Positions 18,363 through 28,596 of a stretch of 64,000 bases of DNA are shown in pieces (the stretch's first letter is position 1; the number at the start of each line of letters is the position of its first letter). Both the position numbers and the translations under genes were made by a program. Origin of the DNA: SLRI01 sp942491185 (lineage in GTDB: Bacteria; Pseudomonadota; Alphaproteobacteria; Geminicoccales; Geminicoccaceae); the NCBI GenBank assembly GCA_942491185.1, contig CALOAB010000018.1:124001-188000 (forward strand), in the 5' to 3' direction. The notes below the pieces were generated by a model that did not search any database, was not told the origin of the DNA, and saw only the letters and a program-made list of their open reading frames with translations.

Positions 18363-19022
18363 ATGGGCGAGTCGACGAACGAAGCTGCGCTTGCCGCTGT
18401 CGTGCCGCATTGGCCGGCGGCGTTGCGGGCGGCTGTGGCAGCGCGAGGCATGGCGGTGCGCAAGGCAGCCGGCGAGCTCTTCTTCTCGCCGGGTGACGTC
18501 TGCCAGGGGTTCGTCGTCGTGCTCAGCGGGTCGGTGCGGGTCGAGCATGTGGGTGAGAACGGCCGGTCGGTCGTGCTCTATCGGGTGGGCGCCGGCGAGA
18601 CCTGCGTGATGACCACCGCGTGCCTGGTCGAGGAGTCGCTCTATCGCGGCTGGGGCTATGCGGAGGGCGAGGTCGAGGCGCTGGTGCTGGCGCCCGACAC
18701 CTTCCAGGCGCTGCTCGCCGAGGACCCCTCTTTCCGTGCCATGGCGCTCGGCGTCTTCACGCGGCGGCTCGGCGAGCTGGTCGAGGTGATCGACGAGCTG
18801 CTCTTGCACCGCGTCGACCTCCGGCTGGCCGAATGGCTCGCATCCCGGGCGCCGACGGCCGCCGCGACGCATCAGGTGGTGGCGAGCGAGCTCGGGACGG
18901 CGCGCGAGGTGGTCTCGCGCATCCTCAAGCACTTCGAGCGGCGCGGCTGGATAGCTCTTCGGCGCGGCTCGATCGACATCCTCGAGCCCGAGGCGCTCGG
19001 CCGCTTCGCCGCCTCCGGCTGA
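18363..19022 (+). CDS. Crp/Fnr family regulator with conserved cysteines
   Basis: 219 residues: cyclic-nucleotide-binding-like jelly roll (GELFFSPGDVCQGFVVVLSGSVRV) then a helix-turn-helix (HQVVASELGTAREVVSRILKHFERRG). Three cysteines lie in the sensor half (GDVCQG and GETCVMTTACLV). The CVxTTxCL pattern, as I recall it, recurs in Crp-like regulators encoded beside YgaP-like membrane proteins, where it may sense thiol or sulfur redox state; that role is inference. It lacks the N-terminal Fe-S cysteine cluster of FNR. It heads a plus-strand cluster with the next two genes and presumably regulates it. Confidence 0.88.
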   Translation: MGESTNEAALAAVVPHWPAALRAAVAARGMAVRKAAGELFFSPGDVCQGFVVVLSGSVRVEHVGENGRSVVLYRVGAGETCVMTTACLVEESLYRGWGYAEGEVEALVLAPDTFQALLAEDPSFRAMALGVFTRRLGELVEVIDELLLHRVDLRLAEWLASRAPTAAATHQVVASELGTAREVVSRILKHFERRGWIALRRGSIDILEPEALGRFAASG

Positions 19023-19125
19023 GCTTCTTTCGCCGCTTTTCTGGCCACGGTGACGAAGTCACTGATGCGCTGTGCCGGCCGGCCTATGCAGGTGGTCATC
19101 ACAACGCCACTGAGGAAACGGCCAG

Positions 19126-19317
19126 ATGAACATGACGACGAATATCGGCACGATCGATCGCATGCTGCGGCTGGGGCTCGGCATTGTCCTGATCGCGCTC
19201 ACCCTTTTCGGGACAATCGGGATCTGGGGCTGGCTCGGGCTGGTGCTGGTCGGCACGGCGTTCTTGAAGTTCTGCCCGGCCTACGCGCTGTTCGGCTTCA
19301 AGACCTGCGCCACCTGA
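19126..19317 (+). CDS. YgaP-like inner membrane protein (DUF2892)
   Basis: 63 residues: NIGTIDRMLRLGLGIVLI then a second hydrophobic segment (WGWLGLVLVGTAFLKFCPAYALFGFKTC). This is the two-helix DUF2892 module with the conserved CPxYxLFGxxTC ending, as in the membrane part of the rhodanese YgaP. Its two cysteines (FCPAY, KTC) suggest a sulfur or redox link. Lies 103 bp after the Crp-like gene and 61 bp before dsrE. Confidence 0.88.
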   Translation: MNMTTNIGTIDRMLRLGLGIVLIALTLFGTIGIWGWLGLVLVGTAFLKFCPAYALFGFKTCAT

Positions 19318-19378
19318 CCGAAGCCGACCTGCTCAGCCGAGGGCCGTGCCGCCCTCGATACAACGATGGAGAGAGACG

Positions 19379-19810
19379 ATGAAACGCAGCCTTCTGGCGG
19401 CTGGCGCGATGCTGCTGGCCGTGGCCGGTGCGGCGCACGCGGAGAACGACCGGCTGGTCACGGTGGTGACCTCGCCCGAGCCGCAGACCCAGCTCATGGC
19501 GATGGTGCTGACCATGCAGGCCGCCCAGCAGGGCACGGACGTGCACATGCTGCTCTGCGGGCCGGGGGGAGATCTGGGCCTGCGCGAGGCACCGGAGACA
19601 GCGACGGCTGCCCAGCCGCCGCGTGACATGAGCCCGCAAGGGCTGATGCAGGCGATCATGAAGCAGGGCGGCACGGTCGAGGTCTGCGCCATCTACCTGC
19701 CCGGCCGTGGCGAGGGGCCAGAGGTGCTGCTCGACGGTGTCGGCGTCGCCAGCCCACCCGACATGGCAGCCGCCATGCTGGACGACGATGCACGCGTCTG
19801 GTCGTTCTAA
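19379..19810 (+). CDS. Exported DsrE-family protein
   Basis: About 143 residues from the ATG at 19379, which has GGAGAG 6-8 bases upstream. Signal peptide MKRSLLAAGAMLLAVAGAAHA (residues 1-21) followed by a DsrE/F-like fold (RLVTVVTSPEPQTQLMAMVLTMQA, DVHMLLCGPGGDLGL, GGTVEVCAIYLPG). Two cysteines at the strand ends could carry sulfur or form a disulfide. Probably periplasmic. Together with the Crp-like regulator and YgaP-like protein it forms a small sulfur/redox response cluster (inference). Confidence 0.82.
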   Translation: MKRSLLAAGAMLLAVAGAAHAENDRLVTVVTSPEPQTQLMAMVLTMQAAQQGTDVHMLLCGPGGDLGLREAPETATAAQPPRDMSPQGLMQAIMKQGGTVEVCAIYLPGRGEGPEVLLDGVGVASPPDMAAAMLDDDARVWSF

Positions 19811-19833
19811 AGGACCGCAAAATCCCGAGGGGG

Positions 19834-19854
19834 CCGGGGAGATCATCTCCCCGG
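19834..19854 (+). terminator. Dispersed palindrome, copy 3
   Basis: Arms CCGGGGAGAT and ATCTCCCCGG around a central C, preceded by GAGGGGG and followed by ATTCTTTATT. It lies between the convergent dsrE and lolD stops (24 bp and 5 bp away) and can terminate both. Confidence 0.75.
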
Positions 19855-19859
19855 ATTCT

Positions 19860-20588
19860 TTATTGGACCGGCGCAGGCTGCGGTTCTGCCGCCGCCGTCT
19901 TCGCCTTTGCCACCCATGGTCGGAGCTGGCCGTCGACCAGCTCCAAGGTGCGGTCCATGGCGGCGGCGATATCGGGGTTGTGGGTGGCGATGAAGGCGGC
20001 GGTGTCGGTCTCGCGCACGACACCGATCAGGAGATCGAGGATCTGGGCCGAGGTCTTGGGGTCGAGATTGCCGGTGGGCTCGTCGGCGAGCAGCAGCGCC
20101 GGCCGGTTGGCGAGTGCGCGGCAGATCGCGACGCGCTGCTGCTCGCCGCCGGAGAGCCGGCCAGGGCGGTGGTCGTGACGCTCGCCGAGCCCGACCCGGT
20201 CGAGCAGCTCGCCGGCGCGGCGCTTGGCTTCGGCCATGCTCACGGCCGCGAGCAATTGCGGCAGCATGACGTTCTCGAGTGCGGTGAAGTCGGCGAGCAG
20301 ATGATGGAACTGGTAGACGAAGCCGATGCGGTTGCGGCGCAGGCTGGTGCGCTCGCTGTCCTTGAGCTTCGAGCAGGCCTTGCCGTCGATGGTCACCTCA
20401 CCGGCCGACGGCCGCTCGAGCAGGGCTGCGATATGCAAGAGCGTCGACTTGCCCGAGCCAGACGGCCCGACCAGGGCCACCAGCTCGCCCGAGGCCAGGG
20501 TGAGGTCAGCACCCTTGAGGATCAAGAGCTCGGCAGCGCCCTGATGGAAGCGGCGCTCGATGCCGGCGAGCTGAAGAATGTTACTCAT
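19860..20588 (-). CDS. lolD: Lipoprotein-releasing ABC transporter ATPase LolD
   Basis: About 242 residues from the ATG at 20588 (MSNILQLAGIERRF); the longer frame back to 20699 is a shadow of lolC. Walker A GPSGSGKSTLLH, signature LSGGEQQRVAI, Walker B ALLLADEPTGNLD, His switch ATHNPD. Powers extraction of outer-membrane lipoproteins from the inner membrane and transfer to LolA. It starts 4 bp after the stop of its permease partner. Confidence 0.95.
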   Translation of the reverse strand: MSNILQLAGIERRFHQGAAELLILKGADLTLASGELVALVGPSGSGKSTLLHIAALLERPSAGEVTIDGKACSKLKDSERTSLRRNRIGFVYQFHHLLADFTALENVMLPQLLAAVSMAEAKRRAGELLDRVGLGERHDHRPGRLSGGEQQRVAICRALANRPALLLADEPTGNLDPKTSAQILDLLIGVVRETDTAAFIATHNPDIAAAMDRTLELVDGQLRPWVAKAKTAAAEPQPAPVQ

Positions 20589-21822
20589 ATCTGAGCGCTT
20601 CGACCGGATCGACGCGGGCCGCCCGCCAGGCGGGGTAGAGCGTGGCGAGGAACGAGAGGCCGAGGCCCATGGCGACGATCCGGCCCGTATCCCTGGCATT
20701 CACCTCGGCCGGCAAGCCGGAGAGGAAGCGGATCTCGGCCGACCACAGCTCAGCGCCGGTCAGGCTCTCGAGGAAGAGGCGGATGGTGTCGATGTTGAGC
20801 GCGAAGGTGATCCCGAGCACGAAGCCGATCAGCGTCCCGGCGATGCCGATGCTGGCCCCGGCGAGGAAGAAGATGCGCATCACCGCACCTTGCGTCGCCC
20901 CCATGCTGCGCAGGATCGCGATGTCGCGGCCCTTGCTCTTCACCAGCATGGTGATGCCGGTGATGATGTTGAAGGCGGCGACCAGGATGATCAGCGTCAA
21001 GATCAAGAACATGACGTTGCGCTCGACCTCGAGCGCGTTGAAGAAGTGCGAGTTGAGCTGCTGCCAGTCGACCACGCGCCCCTGTCCTTGCGCGGCACCG
21101 GCCAGCGGCTCGCGCCAGCGGCGGATCTCCTCCGGCCGATCGACGATGACCTCGACGGCGGTCACCCGGTCGTCGAGCTGGAAGTAGCGCTGGGCGTCCT
21201 CGCGGCCGATATAGACGAAGCTCGAGTCGTACTCGTACATGCCGACCTCGAAGAGGCCGACGACGGTGAAGCTCTTGATCCGCGGCACTGTCCCGAACGC
21301 GGTGGCTGCCCCCTTGGGCGAGATCAGGCTGACCTGGCTGCCGAGCCCGAGGCCCATGCGCTGCGCCATGCGGGTGCCGATCAGCACGCCATCACCTTCG
21401 TCGAGGCCGTAGAGCGTGCCGGCGACGATGTTGTCCGCGAAGATGTCGCGCCTGGCCAGATCCTCGGCGCGCACGCCCCTGACGACAGCACCGGCGGCGA
21501 CGTCGTTGGCGCTCGCCATGACCTGGCCTTCGACATAGGCCATGGCATCGACGACGCCGTCGATCTCCCGGATGCGCGTCACCAGCGCCGCATCGTCGGC
21601 AAGGCCTTCTGGCCCGGCGATGATGGTCGCGTGGCCGTTGACGCCCAGCACCCGGCCGAGCAGCTCGCTGCGAAAGCCGTTCATGACGGCGAGCACGACG
21701 ATCAGCGTGCCGACGCCCAGCGCGATGCCGATCAACGCAAAAGCGGCGATGACCGAGATGAAGCCCTCGCCCTTGGTCGGCTTGAGGTAGCGCCAGGCGA
21801 TCAGGCGCTCGGCTTGTCTCAT
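20581..21822 (-). CDS. lolC: Lipoprotein-releasing system transmembrane protein, LolC/LolE family
   Basis: 413 residues: N-terminal cytoplasmic stretch (ERLIAWRYLKPTKGEGFISVIAAFALIGIALGV region), first membrane helix, large periplasmic domain (residues about 50-260), then three helices with the FtsX/MacB fold (SKGRDIAILRSMGATQGAVMRIFF). Alphaproteobacteria usually encode a single LolC/E-like (LolF-type) permease that forms a homodimer with LolD2; only one is present here. Operon order proS, lolC, lolD with gaps of 16 and 4 bp. Confidence 0.94.
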   Translation of the reverse strand: MRQAERLIAWRYLKPTKGEGFISVIAAFALIGIALGVGTLIVVLAVMNGFRSELLGRVLGVNGHATIIAGPEGLADDAALVTRIREIDGVVDAMAYVEGQVMASANDVAAGAVVRGVRAEDLARRDIFADNIVAGTLYGLDEGDGVLIGTRMAQRMGLGLGSQVSLISPKGAATAFGTVPRIKSFTVVGLFEVGMYEYDSSFVYIGREDAQRYFQLDDRVTAVEVIVDRPEEIRRWREPLAGAAQGQGRVVDWQQLNSHFFNALEVERNVMFLILTLIILVAAFNIITGITMLVKSKGRDIAILRSMGATQGAVMRIFFLAGASIGIAGTLIGFVLGITFALNIDTIRLFLESLTGAELWSAEIRFLSGLPAEVNARDTGRIVAMGLGLSFLATLYPAWRAARVDPVEALRYE

Positions 21823-21838
21823 TGGGCAGCTTGGCGCA

Positions 21839-23128
21839 TCAGGCGGCGAGCCGCTCGAGCAGTGCTTCCGGGCTGAGCTCTATGGTCTCGCCGCTGCTGC
21901 GGGATTTCAGCTCGACCACGCCCTGCTTGGCACCACGCGGGCCGACCGTGACCTGCCAGGGCAGGCCGATCAGCTCCATGGTGGCGAATTTCGCTCCGGC
22001 GCGCTCCTCGCGGTCGTCGAGCAGCACCTCGACGCCGGCATTGCCCAGCTTCTCGTAGAGATCCATGGCGAGACCGTGCGCCAGCGCATCGTCCGGGCGG
22101 AGGTCGACGAGGCCGACGCGGAAAGGGGCCACGGACTCCGGCCAGATGATGCCCTTCTCGTCGTGATTGGCCTCGATCAGGGCACCCACCAGCCGCGAAA
22201 CGCCGACGCCGTAGGAGCCCATGTGGACCGGCTGCGTCGTGCCATCGGCGCCGATCACAGTGGCACCCATGGGCTCGGAATACTTGGTGCCAAAATAGAA
22301 AATGTGACCGACCTCGATGCCACGGCCGCTACGCAGGCGCTCGGCCGGGACCGGACAGGCGGCCGCGTCGTGCTTCTCGTCGGCTGCGGCGTAAAGGCTC
22401 TTAAGGTGGGCTACATCGAGATCGGCACGCGTGAAGTCGACATCCTCGAAGGCGGCATCGAAATAGACGGCGCTCTCGCCGGTCGAGGCCAGGATCTGGA
22501 ACTCGTGGCTGAGATTGCCGCCGATCGGGCCGGTGTCGGCCTGCATCGGGATGGCGGTCAGGCCCATCCGCCTAAATGTCCTGAGATAGGCTACGAACAT
22601 GTTGTCGTAAGCCGCTTGCGCAGCGTCGTAATCGACGTCGAAGCTGTAGGCGTCCTTCATCAGGAACTCGCGACCGCGCATCACGCCGAAGCGCGGCCTC
22701 ACCTCGTCCCTGAACTTCCACTGAATATGGTAGAGATTCAAAGGCAGTTGCTTGAAGCTCTTGACGTGCCGACGGAAGATGTCGGTGACGTTCTCCTCGT
22801 TGGTCGGGCCGTAGAGCATGTCGCGATCATGGCGGTCGCGAATGCGCAGCATCTCCTTGCCGTAGCCGTCATAGCGGCCGCTCTCCTGCCAGAGGTCGGC
22901 CGGCTGGATGGTCGGCATGAGGATCGGGATGGCGCCGGCGCGCTGCATCTCGTCGTGGACGATCGCCTCGACCTTGCGCAGCACGTTGTAGCCGAGCGGT
23001 AGCCAGTCATAGATGCCGGCGGAGAGCTGCTGGATCATCCCGGCGCGGAGCATGAGCTGGTGGCTCACGATCTGGGCTTCGGCCGGGGTTTCCTTGAGCA
23101 CGGGCAGGAAATAGCGGGACAGGCGCAT
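21839..23128 (-). CDS. proS: Prolyl-tRNA synthetase, short form
   Basis: 429 residues, the short alphaproteobacterial type lacking the INS editing domain. Class II motifs: motif 1 region (GIYDWLPLGYNVLRKVE), motif 2 (FRDEVRPRFGVMRGREFLMKD), motif 3 (SYGVGVSRLVGALIEA), and a C-terminal anticodon-binding domain (VGLVDLRPDDALAHGLA... VEVLLDDREERAGAKF). Charges tRNA-Pro in the cytosol. First gene of the proS-lolC-lolD run. Confidence 0.97.
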   Translation of the reverse strand: MRLSRYFLPVLKETPAEAQIVSHQLMLRAGMIQQLSAGIYDWLPLGYNVLRKVEAIVHDEMQRAGAIPILMPTIQPADLWQESGRYDGYGKEMLRIRDRHDRDMLYGPTNEENVTDIFRRHVKSFKQLPLNLYHIQWKFRDEVRPRFGVMRGREFLMKDAYSFDVDYDAAQAAYDNMFVAYLRTFRRMGLTAIPMQADTGPIGGNLSHEFQILASTGESAVYFDAAFEDVDFTRADLDVAHLKSLYAAADEKHDAAACPVPAERLRSGRGIEVGHIFYFGTKYSEPMGATVIGADGTTQPVHMGSYGVGVSRLVGALIEANHDEKGIIWPESVAPFRVGLVDLRPDDALAHGLAMDLYEKLGNAGVEVLLDDREERAGAKFATMELIGLPWQVTVGPRGAKQGVVELKSRSSGETIELSPEALLERLAA

Positions 23129-23371
23129 GGGTCACTCGGTTGCTCGGCTGGCGGTTGCTCGGCGGGTTGCCCGATCTACCGCAGGATGGGTCGGTAGTCG
23201 GCTGGCCGGGTGATCGCATGGTTTACCGGCCGGTGCAACGCCGCCCTGCAGCGCACCATCCAGGAACCGCTGCGTTGTGGTCTTCGCCGGATCGTGAGGC
23301 GAGTTCGCTTGCGTTGCAGAGCGGTTTGCCTCGACACTCAGCCGATCAGGGTTCGCATCTCGGAGGCTATC

Positions 23372-24187
23372 ATGGTTGAACGAGTTGGCGACGCTGGCGA
23401 CCGCGCATTGTCGCTTGCAGAAGCACCTTCGGATCGGGACGCCCCGGTCACCATCAATCCCATCGGCTTTGCCGACCTGCGCACCGCGTTGCTGCGGGGA
23501 ATCGACGATTTTCGCGCGATTCCGACCCATGCGTTCTTCGTTGGGCTCATTTATGCGGTGCTCGGGCTGTTCATCATCCGCTGGAGCTTCAACTACAGCC
23601 TGCTGCCCTTGATCTTCCCGATCATCGGCGGCTTCGCCCTGGTCGGGCCGTTCGCCGCACTGGGCCTCTACGAGCTCAGCCGGCGGCGCGAGCGCGGCAT
23701 GGAAGCGCGTTTCTGGCACATGTTCGAGGTGCTCAAATCGCCCAACCGGGGTGCCATCCTGCGGCTCGGCCTCGGTGTGGCACTGATCTTCCTGGCCTGG
23801 CTCGGTGTGGCCATGGCCCTGCTGCGCTCCACCTTCGGCGACACCGAGCTCGCCGTCGGCGGCTTCGCCACTGAGCTCTTCTCGACCAGCCACGGCTGGA
23901 CACTGATCATTCTCGGCAACGCCATTGGCGCGCTCTTCGCGCTCGCCATCCTGGCGGGGACGGCGATCGCCTTTCCCATGCTGCTCGATCGCAAGGTCGA
24001 TGTCGCGACCGCGGTGTCGACGTCGCTTCGGGTGTTCGCGCGGAGTCCGGGACCGATGCTCGCCTGGGGTGTCATCGTCGGCGCCAGCCTGTTCATCGGC
24101 GCGCTGCCCTTCCTGCTCGGACTCCTGGCCGTGCTGCCGATCCTCGGCCACGCCACCTGGCACCTCTACCGCAAGACCGTGAGCTAG
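23372..24187 (+). CDS. DUF2189 family integral membrane protein
   Basis: 271 residues from the ATG at 23372, which has GGAGG 9 bases upstream; the frame is open further upstream but with an Arg/Cys-rich leader unlike the family. Five to six hydrophobic helices (FVGLIYAVLGLFIIRW, LLPLIFPIIGGFALVGPFAAL, ILRLGLGVALIFLAWLGVAMA, LAWGVIVGASLFIGALPFLLG) and the ATWHLYRKTV ending fit DUF2189 (cytochrome c oxidase subunit I-like). Function unknown. Divergent from proS. Confidence 0.85.
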   Translation: MVERVGDAGDRALSLAEAPSDRDAPVTINPIGFADLRTALLRGIDDFRAIPTHAFFVGLIYAVLGLFIIRWSFNYSLLPLIFPIIGGFALVGPFAALGLYELSRRRERGMEARFWHMFEVLKSPNRGAILRLGLGVALIFLAWLGVAMALLRSTFGDTELAVGGFATELFSTSHGWTLIILGNAIGALFALAILAGTAIAFPMLLDRKVDVATAVSTSLRVFARSPGPMLAWGVIVGASLFIGALPFLLGLLAVLPILGHATWHLYRKTVS

Positions 24188-27100
24188 CTACGCACCACCG
24201 CCGAGTGCCAGCAGCGAGGCGTTGCCGCCCGAGGCGGTGGTGTCGTTGGAGATGGTCTTTTCGGTGAGGAAGCGGTGCAGGTAGGCCGGGCTGCCGGGCG
24301 CCGTGCTGCCGATGCCATTGCCGGTCGGCTGCCAGTGGATGAGCGGGCGAAGGGCACCGTCGCCGGCGGCGAGCGTCTTTGCCAGGCGGGTCGCCAGCTG
24401 CAGGGGGCCGGCGAAGGCCATGCCGTCGATGGCAGGATCGGTCGCGAGCTCGTCGAGCGTTGCGGAGCTGCCGGGTGGAACCGGGACGACGATACCTGGA
24501 ACGCCGAAGCGCTTGGCCAAAGCCTCGGCTTCGTTGCCCACGACCACCACATGATTGCCGGTGACGAAGGCGGCGGCAGCCTGGGCCAGCAGGATGTCCG
24601 GGTCGGCAGCGACGCAGGCAAAGGTGCCGCGCGGTGCCGTCGACAGCTCGTTGCGCTCGCCGGTCGGGCCTGGGAGACTGAGCGGTTTCTCGAGCGCGCT
24701 CCTGGCCTCGGCCGCGAAATAGCCGAGATAGGCTGCAGCGGAACCCTCCATGCCAACCGCCAGCTTCTCGAGGATTGCTGCCCGACTCTCGAGCGGTGGC
24801 ATCGGCGACTTGCCGAGTTGGGCAAGCGCGCTGGCGAGGCCGGCCTTGTCGAGCGCCAGGCCGGGTGCTGCATTCGCCGGCTCGCCGCCATGCTCAGTCG
24901 TCGGACGCTGGCCGGTGAAGCGGTGCAGATAATGCGGCCCGCCGGCCTTGGGGCCGGTCCCCGACAGGCCCATGCCGCCGAAGGGCTGGATGCCGACCAG
25001 CGCGCCGATCTGGTTGCGGTTGACGTAGACATTGCCCACTCGGGCCTTGGCCGCGACGCGCTGCCAGGTCTCGTCGATGCGCGTGTGCACGCCCAAGGTC
25101 AGGCCGTAGCCGGTGGCGTTGATGCCGTCGATCACCCGGTCGAGATCGGCCGCTTCGTAGCGCAGCACGTGGAGGATCGGGCCGAAGACCTCGCGTTTCA
25201 GTTGGTCCGGACCGCTCCAGCTCGAAGGCGGCGGGAGCGACGAAGGAGCCGCGGGCCGTGCCGGGGCCGGGCTTCACCGACTTGATCAGCCGCGCCTCGC
25301 CCAGCATGCGCTTCTTGTGCGCTTCCAGCATCGCCTTGGCCTCGTCATCGATGACCGGGCCGATATCGGTCGCAAGAAAAGCCGGGTCGCCCACGAGCAG
25401 CTCGTCCATCCCGCCTTCGATCATCGCCAGCATGCGGTCGGCGACGTCGCTCTGCACGTAGAGCAGGCGAAGGGCCGAGCAACGCTGGCCGGCGCTCTGA
25501 AAGGCGCTGACCAGCACGTCACGGGTTACCTGCTCGGGCAGCGCCGTGCTGTCGACGATCATCGCGTTCAAGCCGCCGGTCTCGGCGACCAGCACGGCCA
25601 GTCGATCGCTGCGCTTGGCGAGCTGGCGGTTGATGGCGCGCGCCACCTCGGTCGAGCCGGTGAAGCAGACGCCGGCGATCCGTTGGTCGGCGACGAGAGC
25701 AGCACCCACCTTGGCGCCGTCGCCGGGCAGGAGGTGGAGGACATCCGGCGGTATGCCCGCCTCGTGCAGGATGGCGGCACCGGCGGCGGCGATCAGCGGC
25801 GCCTGCTCGGCGGGCTTGGCGATGACGGCGTTGCCGGCGGCGAGAGCCGCCGTGATCTGGCCCATGAAGATGGCGAGCGGGAAGTTCCAGGGGCTGATGC
25901 AGACGAAGACGCCGCCGCCGGTGAGCTCGATCGACTGGCCGGCATGGGCCCCGCGCAGCGGGATCGGCCGGCCCATGTCGGCGCGGGCCCGGGCGGCGTA
26001 GTAGCGGCAGAAATCGACCGCCTCGCGGACCTCGGCAACGCCGTCGGCGAGCGTCTTGCCGGCCTCGGCCGTGCAGATCGCCATGAGCCGCGGCAGGCGC
26101 TGCTCCATGAGGTCGGCCGCCCGCTCGAGACAGGCAGCACGGTCGTCCACCGGTGTTGCGGCCCAGGAGGCAGAAGCCCGCTCGGCCAGGTCGAGGGCGC
26201 GCTCGATCTCGTCCGGGGTGGAATCGCGGCCGTGGCCGATGATGCGGTCGCGATCGGACGGTGAGCGGCGCGGCTCGAGCCCGTCCGTCGCCATGCGGCC
26301 GGCGATGATGGGACCGGCCTGCCAGTCGCCGGCCCCTGCCCCGAGCATGGCATTGCGAAGGGTGGCGAGCGTGCCGGGCGAGCTGAGGTCGAGCCCTCTT
26401 CCGGCCTCGCGCTCCGGCATCGTGATCTGGCGCGCGGCTGGAATGCGGGGGTGCGGCCTGCCGTGATAGGCACGGGCCTTGCCGATCGGGTCCTCGATGA
26501 TCTCCTCGATGGGCAGCCGGTCGTCCTGCAGGCGGTTGACGAAGGAGCTGTTGGCACCGTTCTCCAGGAGCCGGCGGACCAGGTACGCCAGCAGGTCCTC
26601 GTGCTGGCCCACGGGCGCATAGATCCGGCAGCCGACGCCGAAGCGGTCGCTCTCGACGATCGCCTGGTAGAGCACCTCGCCCATGCCGTGCAGCCGCTGG
26701 AACTCGAAGGCCCGGCTGTTGCCGGCGAACTCGAGGACGGCCGCGATGGTGTGCGCGTTGTGGGTGGCGAATTGCGGGTAGAAGAGCTGCTCCTTGTGCA
26801 GCAGCTTCCTGGCGCAGGCGAGATAGGAGACGTCGGTCGAGGGCTTGCGGGTGAAGACGGGGTAACCGTCCAGCGCCAGCTCCTGGGCGCGCTTGATCTC
26901 GCTGTCCCAATAAGCGCCCTTGACCAGCCGGATCATCAGCCGCCGGCCGCTGCGCCGTGCCAGATCCTCGAGCCAGTCGATGACGAAGGGTGCACGCTTC
27001 TGGTAGGCCTGGACGACGATGCCGAAGCCGCGCCAGTCGCCGAGCGCCGGGTCGTTCGCCACGGCCTCGATCAGCTCGAGCGAGAGGTCCAGCCGGTCGG

Positions 27101-27983
27101 CCTCCTCGGCGTCGATGTTGAAGCCGATGTCGTGGCTGGCGGCCAGGCGGGCCAGCGCCTGGAGCCGTGGCAGCAGCTCGTCCATGACCCGGGCCTGCTG
27201 CGCCAGCTCGTAGCGCGGATGGAGGGCCGAGAGCTTGACCGAGATGCCGGGCCCCTGCTCCGGGCCGCGCTTGGCCGCGGCTTCACCGATCCGCCCGATC
27301 GCGGACTTGTAGGCGTTGAAGTAGCGCTCGGCGTCCTTGGCGGTGCGTGCCGCCTCGCCCAGCATGTCGTAGGAGTAGCCGTAGCCCTTGGCCTCCATGG
27401 CCTTCGCCCGGTCGAGAGCACCGTCGATGGTGCGCCCCATGACGAATTGCCGGCCGAGGATCTTCATCGCCTGGCCAACGGCTTCGCGGACCACGGGCTC
27501 GCCGAGCCGGGCGACGAGCCGGCCGACCAGGGCGCCGGCCGAGCTGCCCTTGAAGCGGCCGAGCCCGACGACGCGGCCGGTGAGCATCAAGGCCACGGTC
27601 GAGGCGTTGACGAAGAGCGAGCGCGAATGGCCCAGATGCTTGTCCCAGTCGGCGAGCGCGATCTTGTCGCGGATCAGCCGCTCCTGGGTATCGTTGTCCG
27701 GCACGCGCAGCAGCGCCTCGGCGATGCACATCAGCATGACGCCTTCCTGGGTGGAGAGGCCGTACTCCTGCAGGAACGCGTCGATGCCGCCTGGCCGGTG
27801 GCGCTGGCCGCGGACCACGGTGACCAGATCACGGGCGACCCCGTCGATGCGCCCTCGCGCCTCGTCGTCGAGTGCCAGCTGGTCGAGCAATGCCGTGACG
27901 CAGGATGCCTCGTCGGCGCGGTAGTGGTCGTCGATCGCCTGACGAAGCGGCTCCAACGCCGCTGGCGGATCGCTGAAGATCAT
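24188..27983 (-). pseudogene. putA: Bifunctional proline dehydrogenase/P5C dehydrogenase PutA, frameshifted
   Basis: Converts proline to glutamate. The first 930 residues carry the arm, the FAD-binding PRODH barrel (VKGAYWDSEIKRAQ, FATHNAHT) and most of the ALDH domain with catalytic Glu (AETGGLNAM) and Cys (GQRCSALR). Near 25208-25215 the frame slips: upstream it reads FELERSGPTETRGLRP, while the correct DQLKREVFGPILHVLRYE is in the next frame and runs to 24188, including IGIQPFGGMGLSGTGPKAGG-type sequence and a C-terminal ALDH-superfamily-like domain of about 230 residues. Combined length about 1265 residues, normal for long PutA. A single-base indel in otherwise perfect sequence suggests sequencing error or a very recent mutation. 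Confidence 0.9.
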
Positions 27984-28068
27984 CGGTCGACTCCCACTGG
28001 TCGCTCTCTCGAGGTCTTTTTCTGCCGTACCCGAACCTGCCGGATCAGGATCAGGGCGGCTGCCTCGA

Positions 28069-28593
28069 CTAGGCCTGCGATTGCTCGTCGGTGGTGATCG
28101 GACCGCCGAGCAGCAGTCTTATCAGGTGATCGGCGAAGGCGATGGCGAGCACCACCGTGCCGATGGCCATCACCATTTGTGGGATCCAGAGCGGCGTTGC
28201 GTCCTGACCCTGGCTGATGTCGTTGATCAGCCGCGACGTCTGCACGGATTTGATGGCGTACCAGGCGAAGTAGCTGGAGAGCCCGGTGGCGATCACCAAG
28301 CACCAAATCTCGACGAAGCGCCGCGCCGGTCCGGTGAGCCGGCTGATCACCAGCGACACGCGGATATGCGCATTGTGGTTCAAGGCATAGGCGAGTCCGA
28401 AGAACGACGCGCCGGCCATGGCATAGCCGGCATAGGCCGTCGAGCCCGGGAACTGCAGGCCGAGCCAGCGGGCGCCGATCTGGACCAGGATGATGACGAG
28501 CACAGCGATCAGGAAGAGCGCGGCGATGAAGCCGCACACCCGGTACATCCCATCCAGGGCCAACCGGGTCGTGCGCCCCATCGCCGCCAGCAT
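28069..28593 (-). CDS. dctQ: TRAP transporter small membrane subunit (DctQ)
   Basis: 174 residues with four membrane helices, DctQ family: VCGFIAALFLIAVLVIILVQIGARW, ARRFVEIWCLVIATGLSSYFAWYA, QMVMAIGTVVLAIAFADHL are recognisable, with the conserved E and W residues between helices. Couples the periplasmic binding protein to the large permease DctM. It starts 3 bp after the dctP stop. Unusually no dctM follows: the next gene is putA, 85 bp away. Confidence 0.88.
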   Translation of the reverse strand: MLAAMGRTTRLALDGMYRVCGFIAALFLIAVLVIILVQIGARWLGLQFPGSTAYAGYAMAGASFFGLAYALNHNAHIRVSLVISRLTGPARRFVEIWCLVIATGLSSYFAWYAIKSVQTSRLINDISQGQDATPLWIPQMVMAIGTVVLAIAFADHLIRLLLGGPITTDEQSQA

Positions 28594-28596
28594 CGA

